DNA from: CAZBQG01 sp964493945
Lineage (GTDB): Bacteria > Pseudomonadota > Alphaproteobacteria > Rhodospirillales > UBA2165
Direction of reading: 5' to 3'
Assembly (NCBI GenBank): GCA_964493945.1
Contig: CAZBQG010000005.1
Span: 1-38,137 of the forward strand
Length of the DNA: 38,137 nt
Under the pieces are notes generated by a model. The model saw only the letters and a list, made by a program, of their open reading frames with translations. It was not told where the DNA came from and ran no database searches. Both the position numbers and the translations under genes were made by a program. Each line of letters starts with the position of its first letter. Position 1 is the stretch's first letter. Shown here piece by piece: positions 17,569 to 26,476 of this stretch.

Positions 17569-20289
17569 TCAAAGCGGTCTGATCCCGGCCTTGACCATGT
17601 CGTTGGTCGCCCCCATGCCGTCGGTGGTATCCATCAGCATGGGCACCAGATCGTTGAGGCTGGCCCGTTCCTTGTCCTTGGCCAGGGGCATTTTCCAATG
17701 GCCGAACTGGCCCAGCAGGATGAGCACGTCCGGGCGCACGCCCTGGCGCGGACGGGCCCAGGTCCGGGTGGTGCCCAAGGGCGAGGCCAGCTCGATCATC
17801 TGGCCGTCACGGATGCCCATCTCGGTGGCTACGCTTGAGTTGATCATCACGCCGTCCTGGCCTTTGACATTTTCCGCCACCTCGTTGATCAGGGGGATGG
17901 TCAGGTTGGAGCCCCCCGAATATTGCATGCTCCGGGCGCTCAACAGCCAGAAGGGATAATCCTTTATATCCACATTGTAATTCCGCTCCAGGGCCTCTTC
18001 CCAAAGTTTGCACACATCAACCCAATGGGGCAGGGCCTGATATTCCTCCAATTGCCGGTCCCACCAATGGGCGCCGGTCTCGTGCAGGCGCCGGGCCAGC
18101 TCAATCCCGATGCGCCGGAACCGCTCCTGATAGGGCAATTCAAAACGCAGCCCCAGTTCCACCATTTTGGGATAGAGATACCAGTTCAGCCGGGGATAAG
18201 GGCCGGTCATGAAGCCGTTCTGTTTGAACCAGTCCAGACCGTTATCTTGCTTGCCATCCGTCAAAAACGCGCTGGCAGCGCGGCAGGCCGCGTTCCAGAT
18301 TTCATCCACGCCATGGTCTTTTTCCGGATCCAGTGAGAAATCGAAATCATGGGTCTTGAGCGGGATGGCGCCCAGCACACCGGCATTAATTTGCTCGAAA
18401 TAGGCCTGGCTCAGCCCGGTGCGTTTGGCCAATTCGGTGGCGATCCAGGTGAAATCCCTGGCCTCGCCTTCGGGCTCGATCACGGCCTGGCGCAGCGCCC
18501 AGCCATGGGATTGCCAGAATTGTTCCTCGCCGCAGGTGCCGCCGATATGGATCAACTGGATGCTTTCAAGCTCGATGGCTTCGGGCAAAAGCAGATCGGC
18601 GAAATGGTTGGTCTCGTCCAGTGTAAAGGCAAAGGCGGCGATGAAGGGCATCTCGGCCATGCTTTCCATCAGCCGGCTGGTTTCGGAAAATGAAATCAAC
18701 GGATTGGCCCGGAGAATGAACCACAAATCCGGCGGGTTGGGCTTGGGCCAGGTTTCGGCGGCCCGGCCCTGGAGGCGCATCCAGGACAAGGTCATGGGCC
18801 CAAGATTTTGCGAATAAAACGTATCGGCGACCATGGGTAAAAGCGTTGAGTAGGCATGCCGAGTCTCGGGTGTCGCGATCCAATCTTCCTTGCTGGTGGG
18901 GTTGAAGGGATAATCCATCAGTCCGTCGGGGCCTGCACTGACCGAATCCACACGCTCAAAAGGCGGCGTATTGATCAGCAGGGCGCCGCCCAAAAGACCA
19001 CCCGGCACCTCCAGGGCACCCACCAGACTGACCAGCATGGTCTGGCCCCAGATGCATTCATAGGCACCCCAGCCATTATTGACGCCGCGCCCGACCATGA
19101 CCGCGACGGGGCGCAAGGGAAGCGTCTGGCCATCAACTTCGGTTGTCTCACCGATCCGCGCATGGGCCAGGAATTCCCGGGCGATGCGCCTGATGGTGCC
19201 GGCCGGAACGTCGCTGATAGTTTCGGCCCATTCCGGCGTATGGGGCGCCAAATGTCCTTTCATTTTGGAAAATGCCGTCTCTCCGGTGACGCCCGTGTGT
19301 TCCCAGATATCATCATCGGCGCCCAGCTCAATGGCGCCGGGAACCATAAAGCTGCCGGTGAGCCCAGGCTCCGCCCCTTCGGTATCATAGGGCACGGCCT
19401 GTTTAGCGCCAGCGTCCCAAATGAGCGGCTTGCGGCTAACCGTGTCGCGCAGATAAAACCCGTTTGGCCCCACCAGATAGGGGGAGCTTGTCCGGTCTCT
19501 TATAAAATCCACATCCAGTTGGGCCAGATTGCATTCATGGAGCAATACGTTCAGCAGCGCGAACATCACCGCCGAATCCGTATTGGGCCGGATGGGCACC
19601 CATTCGGTGGCCGTCGCCCCGGTGACCGATAATTGAGGCTCGAACTGGATTTTTTTGGCGCCTCTGGCCAGGGCATCGGCGTGGCGACTGACTCCGGTGA
19701 CGCCGCCTGCCGCATTGGTGTTCTTGCCAAACGCCAGCACGTAATCGCAGGTGGGCGCATCCATGGTGGTCATGAAGGCCCGGTGCCACAATTCGCCGAA
19801 GACATGTTCGGAATGATTGCATTTGGCCGTGCCGCCGGCGCCCAGGCTCTTATCCACCGGCCCCCATGCATCCAGATATGACAGAAAGGTCCCCATATAA
19901 CGGAATGCCGTGCCCGCCGATCCGGTGGTCAGGGCAACCCGTGGATTGCCGTGTTCGTCGCGTTTGCCCTGGCTTTTGATATGGTTGAGCTTGCCGGCCA
20001 GCATATCCAGCGCCTCGTCCCAGCCTATCTCCTCCCAGCCTGGATCAACGTCGCGCCCCTTGGCCGGGTTGGTCCGCTTCATGGGTTTGAGAATACGGTT
20101 GGGATCGTAAAGCTTCTGGATCTGGCCATAGGGTTTGACGCAAATTTTGCCATCGGCGGGCGCCTCGCCCATGAGATCGAAATTGGGCTCGATGCCCGTG
20201 GCCACCCCGTCCACCACTTCGACCTTCATGATGTCCGGGCCGTTGACGCATTGGCAGCAATAGGTGGAAAGCAGCCTGCGTTCGCTCAT
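17569..20289 (-). CDS. Molybdopterin-dependent oxidoreductase (DMSO-reductase family), large subunit
   Basis: 906 aa from ATG 20289 (AGAAGGGA eight bases upstream); the frame is open further but that part is not conserved-looking. DMSO-reductase superfamily: N-terminal Fe-S segment, bis-MGD core (GKICVKPYGQ, AGGTAKCNHSEH), C-terminal molydopterin dinucleotide-binding domain (about 770-890). The cluster cysteines are odd: C11, C12, C14, then P18 where the third cysteine is expected, and C50. C157 is the likely Mo ligand. No Tat signal, so cytoplasmic. From memory the N-terminus resembles the phenylacetyl-CoA oxidoreductase PadB type; this is uncertain. No ferredoxin-like or membrane subunit is adjacent. 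Lies downstream of a TAXI-TRAP transporter, suggesting it acts on an imported compound. Confidence 0.85.
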   Translation of the reverse strand: MSERRLLSTYCCQCVNGPDIMKVEVVDGVATGIEPNFDLMGEAPADGKICVKPYGQIQKLYDPNRILKPMKRTNPAKGRDVDPGWEEIGWDEALDMLAGKLNHIKSQGKRDEHGNPRVALTTGSAGTAFRYMGTFLSYLDAWGPVDKSLGAGGTAKCNHSEHVFGELWHRAFMTTMDAPTCDYVLAFGKNTNAAGGVTGVSRHADALARGAKKIQFEPQLSVTGATATEWVPIRPNTDSAVMFALLNVLLHECNLAQLDVDFIRDRTSSPYLVGPNGFYLRDTVSRKPLIWDAGAKQAVPYDTEGAEPGLTGSFMVPGAIELGADDDIWEHTGVTGETAFSKMKGHLAPHTPEWAETISDVPAGTIRRIAREFLAHARIGETTEVDGQTLPLRPVAVMVGRGVNNGWGAYECIWGQTMLVSLVGALEVPGGLLGGALLINTPPFERVDSVSAGPDGLMDYPFNPTSKEDWIATPETRHAYSTLLPMVADTFYSQNLGPMTLSWMRLQGRAAETWPKPNPPDLWFILRANPLISFSETSRLMESMAEMPFIAAFAFTLDETNHFADLLLPEAIELESIQLIHIGGTCGEEQFWQSHGWALRQAVIEPEGEARDFTWIATELAKRTGLSQAYFEQINAGVLGAIPLKTHDFDFSLDPEKDHGVDEIWNAACRAASAFLTDGKQDNGLDWFKQNGFMTGPYPRLNWYLYPKMVELGLRFELPYQERFRRIGIELARRLHETGAHWWDRQLEEYQALPHWVDVCKLWEEALERNYNVDIKDYPFWLLSARSMQYSGGSNLTIPLINEVAENVKGQDGVMINSSVATEMGIRDGQMIELASPLGTTRTWARPRQGVRPDVLILLGQFGHWKMPLAKDKERASLNDLVPMLMDTTDGMGATNDMVKAGIRPL

Positions 20290-20408
20290 GGGGCAATCCC
20301 TTCTAACATGGCCCCAGTCTAACACATCTCGTCTTGCCGTGCAGGATGTCTGGCACACCAAGAAGCACCCGTTTTTTGCCAAAATGGCCTAAGGTGCTCT
20401 CGATATAC

Positions 20409-20432
20409 GGGCCATGGGGATTTACATGGCCC
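20409..20432. repeat. Perfect 8-bp inverted repeat between TAXI gene and molybdoenzyme gene
   Basis: GGGCCATG (20409-20416) and CATGGCCC (20425-20432) with an 8-base loop. No T-tract on either side, so not an ordinary terminator. It lies in the 202-base gap, which otherwise holds no gene except a 24-codon plus-strand ORF (20414-20488) with no ribosome binding site. Confidence 0.6.
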
Positions 20433-20491
20433 AGCATTATAAATTCGTCGAATTCGTGCTGCCCAAGGCCGGACTGGCGGAATCCTGATCC

Positions 20492-21511
20492 CTATTTAAG
20501 CGCCTTGTGTTGGGCAGCCACCTTGTCCGTCCACACGCCCTTGGATTTGTAGAAGGCCACCGCCGCCTTGTGATAGGGCATGATGGGAAGTGTGCTGATG
20601 GCCGTCTTGTTGGAGAAACCGCGCAGCCCGAAATGGATTTTGCGGAGCTCCTTCGTGTTGTCCCACAGGGCATTCAGGATGTCCGTGACAGCCGTCCCGT
20701 CCACATCCTTGTGGCCCACCAGATAGGTGTCATAGGTGATCAGGTGGGTGCTCTTCTCCAAGCCCATTTTGGGCCGGGCTTTCATGGGCACCATGATGAT
20801 GCCGGGAAAGACCCGCTTGCGCAGGATGGCAAGGGACTTGGGCGAATTGTCCAGGGGCAGATAGCGCACGCCCATTTTGGCATGAACTTCTCGCACCGCC
20901 GGCATGCCGAAAGAGGCCCATGATGCGTCCACCCGGCGGTCGCCCAGGGCGCGCACGCCATCGACCACGCCGGTGACCGGAACCTGCTTCACATCCTTCC
21001 AGCTAAGCCCGCCCGTCGCCAGGGTGGCGCCGACCATGGGGACGACCACCGCATGGCCGCCGAAATGGGACGCGACCCGCTTGCCCTTCAGATCCTTCAC
21101 CGTATGAATGTTGGATTTTTTGGGCACCGTAAATGTCAGGCGCACGGCACCGAAGCCCGAACGCACGATGCGCAGATTCTTAAAGGCTTTTTTGTAGCGC
21201 CCCATGCCGTTATAGGCGAAATAAGCGCTGGTCGCCGACAGGGCCGAAAAGTGATGCTTTTTGTCGTTCAAGTCATTGAGAAAGGCATCTGGTCCGGCGA
21301 AAGAACGGATTACCACGCGCCGCTTGGAATGTTTTGTGGCGATCTTGGCCAGCCCCGCGCCCGTCGCATTGAGGATGGAGCCCACCCGGTCAGTGGCCAT
21401 GACCAGGGTCTGGGCGGACGCGCTGACGGAGCCGAAAGCAGCAACGGATGCCAGTGCGGCGGCGGGAATAAGACGCAGTGCAAAACGGCTGTGACTTTCT
21501 GTTGAGGTCAT
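20492..21511 (-). CDS. TAXI-family TRAP transporter solute-binding protein
   Basis: Periplasmic receptor that delivers a carboxylate-type solute to a TRAP permease. 339 aa from ATG 21511, placed nine bases after GGGAG; the ATG at 21520 abuts that site directly and is less likely. Signal peptide: n-region with R, hydrophobic core LIPAAALASVAAFGS, cleavage after SASAQ. Mature part begins TLVMATDRVGSILNATGAGL, the usual TAXI start, and includes GKRVASHFGGHA near 165. The partner permease gene ends 37 bases upstream in the same transcript. Confidence 0.92.
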   Translation of the reverse strand: MTSTESHSRFALRLIPAAALASVAAFGSVSASAQTLVMATDRVGSILNATGAGLAKIATKHSKRRVVIRSFAGPDAFLNDLNDKKHHFSALSATSAYFAYNGMGRYKKAFKNLRIVRSGFGAVRLTFTVPKKSNIHTVKDLKGKRVASHFGGHAVVVPMVGATLATGGLSWKDVKQVPVTGVVDGVRALGDRRVDASWASFGMPAVREVHAKMGVRYLPLDNSPKSLAILRKRVFPGIIMVPMKARPKMGLEKSTHLITYDTYLVGHKDVDGTAVTDILNALWDNTKELRKIHFGLRGFSNKTAISTLPIMPYHKAAVAFYKSKGVWTDKVAAQHKALK

Positions 21512-21547
21512 GGCTTTCATCTCCCTGAATGAATTTATAAATCGAGA

Positions 21548-23470
21548 CTAGGTCGCCCCCGTTGGCCTGTCAATCGTGCGGGTTTGGCGCGCCCATAGGA
21601 GCAAAATTACGGCCATGCCCAGACCCAGGCCGGTCAGCCAATGGGTGAGTGGTGCCGCCAGAACCATCAGACCGGCCGCGCCGAAAAGTACCCGCGGGGC
21701 CAGGCCAATACGTTCAAAGAGATATCCCACGGCGGCGACGGAAATGACAGCGACACCCACCACCGCCTTGGCTAAACTGAGCAAGATGACCATGATCGTT
21801 CCATCACCCACCAGGGCCGGCTGGAAGACCATGACGAAGGGCACGATATAAGCGACCACGGCCAGACGCATGCTGACCCAACCGGCGCGCCAGAAATCCG
21901 TCTCGGCGATGGAGGCGGCGGCGAAGGTGGCCAGGCATACGGGCGGCGTGACCATGGAAAGCATACCGAAATAAAACAAAAACAAATGGGCCGATATGGG
22001 TTTGATGCCGAACTCGGTGAGGGCCGAGGCGAGCATCACGGCCAGCAGCATATAGATGATGCCGGTCGGCATGCCCATGCCCAAAAAGATGCAGGCCAAG
22101 GCCGTCATGCCCAGCAAAACAAACACATTGCCGCCCGACACATCCAGCAGCAAAAGGGAGAAATTGGATGCCAGGGCCGATAGCTGTAAGGCGCCGATAA
22201 CCATGCCGGCGATGGAGGTGATGACCACCAGATCCAAAACCGTGCGTCCCGTATCTTCCAGGGTACGGGCAAGGTCCTTCAGGCTGGGTCTTGTGTCCGC
22301 CCGGAACATGCTGACCACCAAGGTGGTGATGGCCGCCGCCATGGCCGATTTGCCGGGGCGCCAGCCTTCGCCGATCAATGTCCAGATGAGAACCGCGATG
22401 GGAATCATAAACACCCAGCCCCGGCCCATGATGTTGGCCAGCTTGGGCAGGCTTTCAACCGCCAGGGCCGACATCTTCCAGCGGGCCGCTTCCAGATCCA
22501 CCTGAACAAACAATGCCACGTAATAAAGTACGGCCGGGATGATGGCCGCGAGGATCACCTCGGCATAGGTGATCTGGAGAAATTCGGCGATCAAAAATGC
22601 CGTGATGCCCATGACCGGGGGCATGATCTGCCCGCCGGTGGAAGCGACCGCTTCGGTGGCGGCGGCGAGATGGGCGGGGTAGCCGCTTCGTTTCATCATG
22701 GGGATGGTGATGGGCCCGTCCATCACCACATTGGAGACGGCGCTGCCTGAAATGGTTCCGAAAAAACTTGATGCGATCACCGCCACCTTGGCCGGGCCGC
22801 CCCGGAAGCGGCCCATGCTGAGCAGGGCGAAATCGGTGAGAAACTTGTCTCCTTTGACGGCGTAGAGCAGGCGCCCGAACAAAATGAAGGCGATGATCAT
22901 GCTCGACGTTACGTCCAGCGGCAGGCCGTAGATGGCATTGGCGTCCAGATACAAATAGGCCGCGATGCGGTCCCACTCCGCGCCGGGGATGTTGAGAACC
23001 CCCGGCATGTAGCCTGAAAATTTTGTGTAAAGAATGAATACAAGCGCCAGGACCACCAGGGACCAGCCGGTCAGGCGCCGCGTCGCTTCCAGAATCAAAA
23101 GGATGGCGACGCCGCCCAGCAACCAGCGGTCGGGCCCGGACCCGGCCAGATCGAGAACCAGCCTGGGAAAGAAAATCACGATATGGCCGCCGGTGAGGAC
23201 GGACAGTCCGGCCAGGCACCAGTCATACCAGGGGACATGGTCCGCCGGGCCTCTCTTGCGGGCTTTGGTGCCGATAAAAGTCGCCACCAGGGCGATGACC
23301 AGGATCAGGGCCAGATATTGTTCCTTGAAAATGGCCGTGGCGAAGAAATGATGCAGTTCCAGCGCCCAAAGCCCGCCCAACACGGCCAGGGAGGTAAGCA
23401 GACCTCGGACGATCCAGCCGGGCCCGGGGGGCAGTTTGCGGAATTTACCCAAACCCGCTTCCTCGCTCAC
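21548..23470 (-). CDS. Fused TRAP transporter permease (DctQM type)
   Basis: Inner-membrane permease with small (4TM) and large (12TM) subunits fused, as is usual with TAXI receptors; uses an ion gradient for high-affinity uptake. 640 aa from GTG 23470, whose GTGA overlaps the stop of the preceding dehydrogenase gene and which has GGAGGA six bases upstream; ATG 23488 would add six residues. Helices fill residues about 20-635; the DctM core contains GSAVSNVVMDGPITIPMMKR and GGQIMPPVMG near 250-300 and GMGMPTGIIYMLLA near 455. Confidence 0.93.
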   Translation of the reverse strand: MSEEAGLGKFRKLPPGPGWIVRGLLTSLAVLGGLWALELHHFFATAIFKEQYLALILVIALVATFIGTKARKRGPADHVPWYDWCLAGLSVLTGGHIVIFFPRLVLDLAGSGPDRWLLGGVAILLILEATRRLTGWSLVVLALVFILYTKFSGYMPGVLNIPGAEWDRIAAYLYLDANAIYGLPLDVTSSMIIAFILFGRLLYAVKGDKFLTDFALLSMGRFRGGPAKVAVIASSFFGTISGSAVSNVVMDGPITIPMMKRSGYPAHLAAATEAVASTGGQIMPPVMGITAFLIAEFLQITYAEVILAAIIPAVLYYVALFVQVDLEAARWKMSALAVESLPKLANIMGRGWVFMIPIAVLIWTLIGEGWRPGKSAMAAAITTLVVSMFRADTRPSLKDLARTLEDTGRTVLDLVVITSIAGMVIGALQLSALASNFSLLLLDVSGGNVFVLLGMTALACIFLGMGMPTGIIYMLLAVMLASALTEFGIKPISAHLFLFYFGMLSMVTPPVCLATFAAASIAETDFWRAGWVSMRLAVVAYIVPFVMVFQPALVGDGTIMVILLSLAKAVVGVAVISVAAVGYLFERIGLAPRVLFGAAGLMVLAAPLTHWLTGLGLGMAVILLLWARQTRTIDRPTGAT

Positions 23471-24582
23471 CAGACTTCCTCCAGCCATAGGTTGATTTCG
23501 GCGGCCTCCACCGGGCGGGGTGCGTGGGCCATCATGGGCAGCGGGACGGCCGCCTGGGCGATGGATAACAGATTGCTCCGCTCAATGCCATGGGCGCGAA
23601 GGTGGGGATCCACACCCATCTCGCCGACCAGCCGGGCGAAGCTTTGGGCCGCATCCTCTCCGCTGCCCAGCGCCTCCCGGGCGGGCCGTTCGGCATCGCC
23701 AAGAAGTGCTTTCATGGCCGGCGGTGCGAGGATGGCGTGGGGCAACCCATGGGGCAGTTTGTAGCGCACGCCGATGGCCAGACCGATGGCGTGGATTACA
23801 TTGACGCCTGCGGCACCCCCGGCCATGGCGACCATGACCGAGGCGTAAAAGCAATCCTCCCGGGCCTTCAGGTTATCCGGCTCACTGATGCCCAGGGGAA
23901 GCGCATGGGCGAGCAGACCCAAGGCGCTGGGGGCCAGGCCGGAGGACAACGGGTTGCGGTCTTTTGAATAAAGATTTTCGAAGCACCGTACCATGGCGCC
24001 CAGCCCCGTCGAAGCCGTCAAGCCGGGCCCGCAATGGGCGGATAGTCGGGCATCCAAGACGGTGATTTTGGGGACCAGCAGAGGGTCCTGAAATCGCATC
24101 TTGGTTTCGGTTTCGGGGTCCAGAATAGTGGCGAAAGGCAAAAAATCACTGGCCGGGCGGGGGACCGTGGGTACCGAAATATGTGGCAGGGCGTCCGGCG
24201 GCAAGGGCCGGTGGGGCGTCTCTTTGAGGCGGTAAGGTTCAAGCTCGCCCCCGCCGGCTATCATCAGGGCGATCCCTTTTCCTGTATCGACGGCGCTGCC
24301 ACCGCCGACGCTGATGATCAAATCGGCTTTCTCCTGGAGGAACAGATTGGCGGCCTCCAGGACGGTGACCAGCGGTGTATGCATTTGCGCGCCGTCAAAG
24401 ACGCCGGCGCATCGGCTGCCTAACCCGGCCCGGACGCGCTCCAGCATTTCCCCCCCAGCCACGGTCTTCCCACAGACCACCAGGGCACGGCCCGCACCCA
24501 ACCCATCAACAAATTCCCCCAGCTTCCCCACGCCACCCGCCTCGAATTGCAGCTCCCCCGGCCAATTGGCGACTCGGATCAT
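23467..24582 (-). CDS. Iron-ADH / maleylacetate reductase-like dehydrogenase with altered metal site
   Basis: 371 aa, family III dehydrogenase fold. NAD-binding GGGSAVDTGKG at 93-103. The segment RCFENLYSKDRNPLSS (199-214) resembles maleylacetate reductases more than classic Fe-ADHs. Of the four metal ligands in FucO (D196, H200, H263, H277), the first two are G195 and R199 here, while H264 and H278 remain, and the adjacent H267 position is L268. A normal iron-dependent alcohol dehydrogenase is therefore unlikely; a metal-free reductase is possible, as maleylacetate reductases do not strictly need the metal. Overlaps the permease gene by four bases and starts three bases after the hydrolase stop. 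Confidence 0.82.
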   Translation of the reverse strand: MIRVANWPGELQFEAGGVGKLGEFVDGLGAGRALVVCGKTVAGGEMLERVRAGLGSRCAGVFDGAQMHTPLVTVLEAANLFLQEKADLIISVGGGSAVDTGKGIALMIAGGGELEPYRLKETPHRPLPPDALPHISVPTVPRPASDFLPFATILDPETETKMRFQDPLLVPKITVLDARLSAHCGPGLTASTGLGAMVRCFENLYSKDRNPLSSGLAPSALGLLAHALPLGISEPDNLKAREDCFYASVMVAMAGGAAGVNVIHAIGLAIGVRYKLPHGLPHAILAPPAMKALLGDAERPAREALGSGEDAAQSFARLVGEMGVDPHLRAHGIERSNLLSIAQAAVPLPMMAHAPRPVEAAEINLWLEEVW

Positions 24583-24585
24583 GGA

Positions 24586-25749
24586 TCAGCCTTCGAGGCA
24601 GGCGAAGAGCGCCTTGGCCAGAGCATCGCGCGGCCCGGAATCAGGCATATGCATGCGGTTCATGGCGTATGAAAAGCCGATCCTGGCATCCGGATCGCCA
24701 TAGCCGATGGACCCGCCCGCCCCCTGATGGCCGAAGAATTTGGAATTGGGCCCCATCCAGGCGACGGGCGGCGAATTAAGCACCACGCCCAGGCCCTGAT
24801 GGTAATGGCGGCCTAGAAATTGCTCGACCATATTGTGCTGTTCGCTGGCCATGCGCTGCAATGTTTCGCGGCTCATGAGGCGTTCGGAACTGACCAGCAC
24901 GCCATAGAGCTTGGCGGTGGCGCGGGCATTGCCGTGGCCGTTGGCCGAAGGGATTTCCGAAGAGCGCCAGCCGTTCGAATTGAAATCCTCGCCCTTTGCA
25001 AGCTGCGCCCAAAAGCGCCCCTCGGGTGTTTCCGGATTGGCCGGCGCGTAACGAAGCGGGATGTCGGCGGGCAGGATAAATCCGGCGCAACGGGTGAAAT
25101 GTTCTGGCGGAAGGCCGATATGGTAATCCAGGCCCAAGGGTTCGGCCACTTCCTGCCTGAAGAAATTACCCAATGTCATGCCTGCCACCCGGCGCACCAC
25201 TTCGGCCACCAAAAACCCCTGCGTCATGACGTGATAGCCCATCTCCTCGCCGGGCTCCCACATGGGCGCCAGGCGGGCCAGTGCTTGGCATATGGTCTGG
25301 GCGTCATAGATGGCACCCTGGGGAAGGGGCGGCTCCAGAAAGGGAAGCCCTGCCCGGTGATCCAGAACAAAGCGCAGGGGCAGGTCACCTTTGCCGGCCT
25401 CGGCGAATTCAGGCCAGTAGGTGGCGATGGGCAGGGTCGTGTCTATCTCTCCCCGGTCCACCAATATGTGCATGCAGATGGAGGCCACGGCCTTGGACAC
25501 CGACATCATATTGACGATGGTGTCTGCCTCCCAAGGCACTTGGCAGGCCTTATCGGTGAAGCCTCCCCAGAGATCGATGATGCTCTCGCCCTTCAGGGTC
25601 ACGGCGATGCAGGAGCCGGTTTCCAGACCTTCCCTGAAATTATTCTGGAAGCAATCAATGACGGCCTGGAACCGCTCATCGCAAAGGCCGCGGATGGGAT
25701 AATCCCGGCCATCGAAGGAAACAGTCTCGTTGATCTCTTGCGGGGCCAT
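24586..25749 (-). CDS. Serine hydrolase, class C beta-lactamase / EstB-like esterase
   Basis: 387 aa, family VIII esterase / class C beta-lactamase fold. S83-x-x-K86 (SVSK) is the nucleophile motif, Y172 (GYHVMTQ) the likely second catalytic residue, and HQGAGGS at 341-347 replaces the KTG box, the pattern of esterases rather than true beta-lactamases. No signal peptide, so cytoplasmic. Between the broken methyltransferase (nine-base gap) and the dehydrogenase (three-base gap), so in one operon. A reasonable guess is de-esterification of an imported substrate. Confidence 0.9.
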   Translation of the reverse strand: MAPQEINETVSFDGRDYPIRGLCDERFQAVIDCFQNNFREGLETGSCIAVTLKGESIIDLWGGFTDKACQVPWEADTIVNMMSVSKAVASICMHILVDRGEIDTTLPIATYWPEFAEAGKGDLPLRFVLDHRAGLPFLEPPLPQGAIYDAQTICQALARLAPMWEPGEEMGYHVMTQGFLVAEVVRRVAGMTLGNFFRQEVAEPLGLDYHIGLPPEHFTRCAGFILPADIPLRYAPANPETPEGRFWAQLAKGEDFNSNGWRSSEIPSANGHGNARATAKLYGVLVSSERLMSRETLQRMASEQHNMVEQFLGRHYHQGLGVVLNSPPVAWMGPNSKFFGHQGAGGSIGYGDPDARIGFSYAMNRMHMPDSGPRDALAKALFACLEG

Positions 25750-25758
25750 GGGTCCAGC

Positions 25759-26437
25759 CTATCCGTAAATCCGATCCATGTCCGGCTTTTCCGTGGCGTA
25801 ATAATGGATCCAGATATAGGCATGGCTAAAGACGGCAAGGATCAGGGCCGCCAGGGACTGGAACAAAAAGCCCGGAATCCAAAGGCCCATAAATCCGAAC
25901 AGATACATGGCGTTCGATGAAAAGCGGAAGATGCCGCCCTGCACCATGGGTGCGTTCCGCGCCTTGGCTCGAAATGATCGATTCCCAGCGCCCGGCGGAA
26001 AGAAAAATAATGAGCCACCGAATACATCAAATATACGGCGGGCAGGAACAACAGGACCGATATGCCGTAACCCAGCCATTCATTGATTTCCAGCGTTCCC
26101 CGGTTGGACCAGCCCAGGGTGAAAATCAATAGGACCTGAGCAAAATCAAAATGGCGAAGAGGATGGCGTAGATCGGAAACGCCCGGACATCCAGCAGCCG
26201 GGTCAGCCTCTGCCTATGCAATTCGGCCCGCCAGCAAAGCCACACATAAATTTGATGAAGCACCGCATCCCCGACGGCCAGGGCCGCCCAGGTCAGGGTG
26301 GATATCCCTAAAAATGCACCGGTTTGGAATCCGCGTAAACCGCTCGCCCCAAAGACCGCCGCGAGCAGCACGGCCAGCCCGGCGAAATGAAGGACCTGGC
26401 CTTCGAAGAAGAGATTTTTCCCCGGACGGTCATTCAT
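25759..26437 (-). pseudogene. ICMT/PEMT-like integral membrane methyltransferase, two frameshifts
   Basis: Three overlapping pieces on the minus strand join into one membrane protein of about 225 aa: 26437-26126 (MNDRPGKN to ILILLRSY), a middle part (LIFTLGWSNRG to GIDHFE), and a C-terminal part (KARNAPMVQGG to DMDRIYG). Adding one C/G near 26135 and one near 25968 restores a single frame; each missing base is in a short G/C run. About six transmembrane segments; the end HYYATEKPDM is typical of the isoprenylcysteine carboxyl methyltransferase / phospholipid methyltransferase group. Substrate unknown. Either real decay or base-calling errors. Leads into the hydrolase gene nine bases on; 39 bases after the kinase stop. 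Confidence 0.75.
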
Positions 26438-26476
26438 GGCGCCAGGTTAGCGCATTATCTGACCCAGTCAGAGTAA

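Noticed and set aside
20414..20488. 24-codon plus-strand ORF (MGIYMAQHYKF start)
   Set aside because: Peptide-like composition, but no ribosome site and its start lies in the stem of an inverted repeat.
26459..26471. Short palindrome CTGAC-CCA-GTCAG between the kinase and methyltransferase genes, overlapping a GATAAT
   Set aside because: Five-base arms are too short to separate from chance; no clear -35 goes with the GATAAT.
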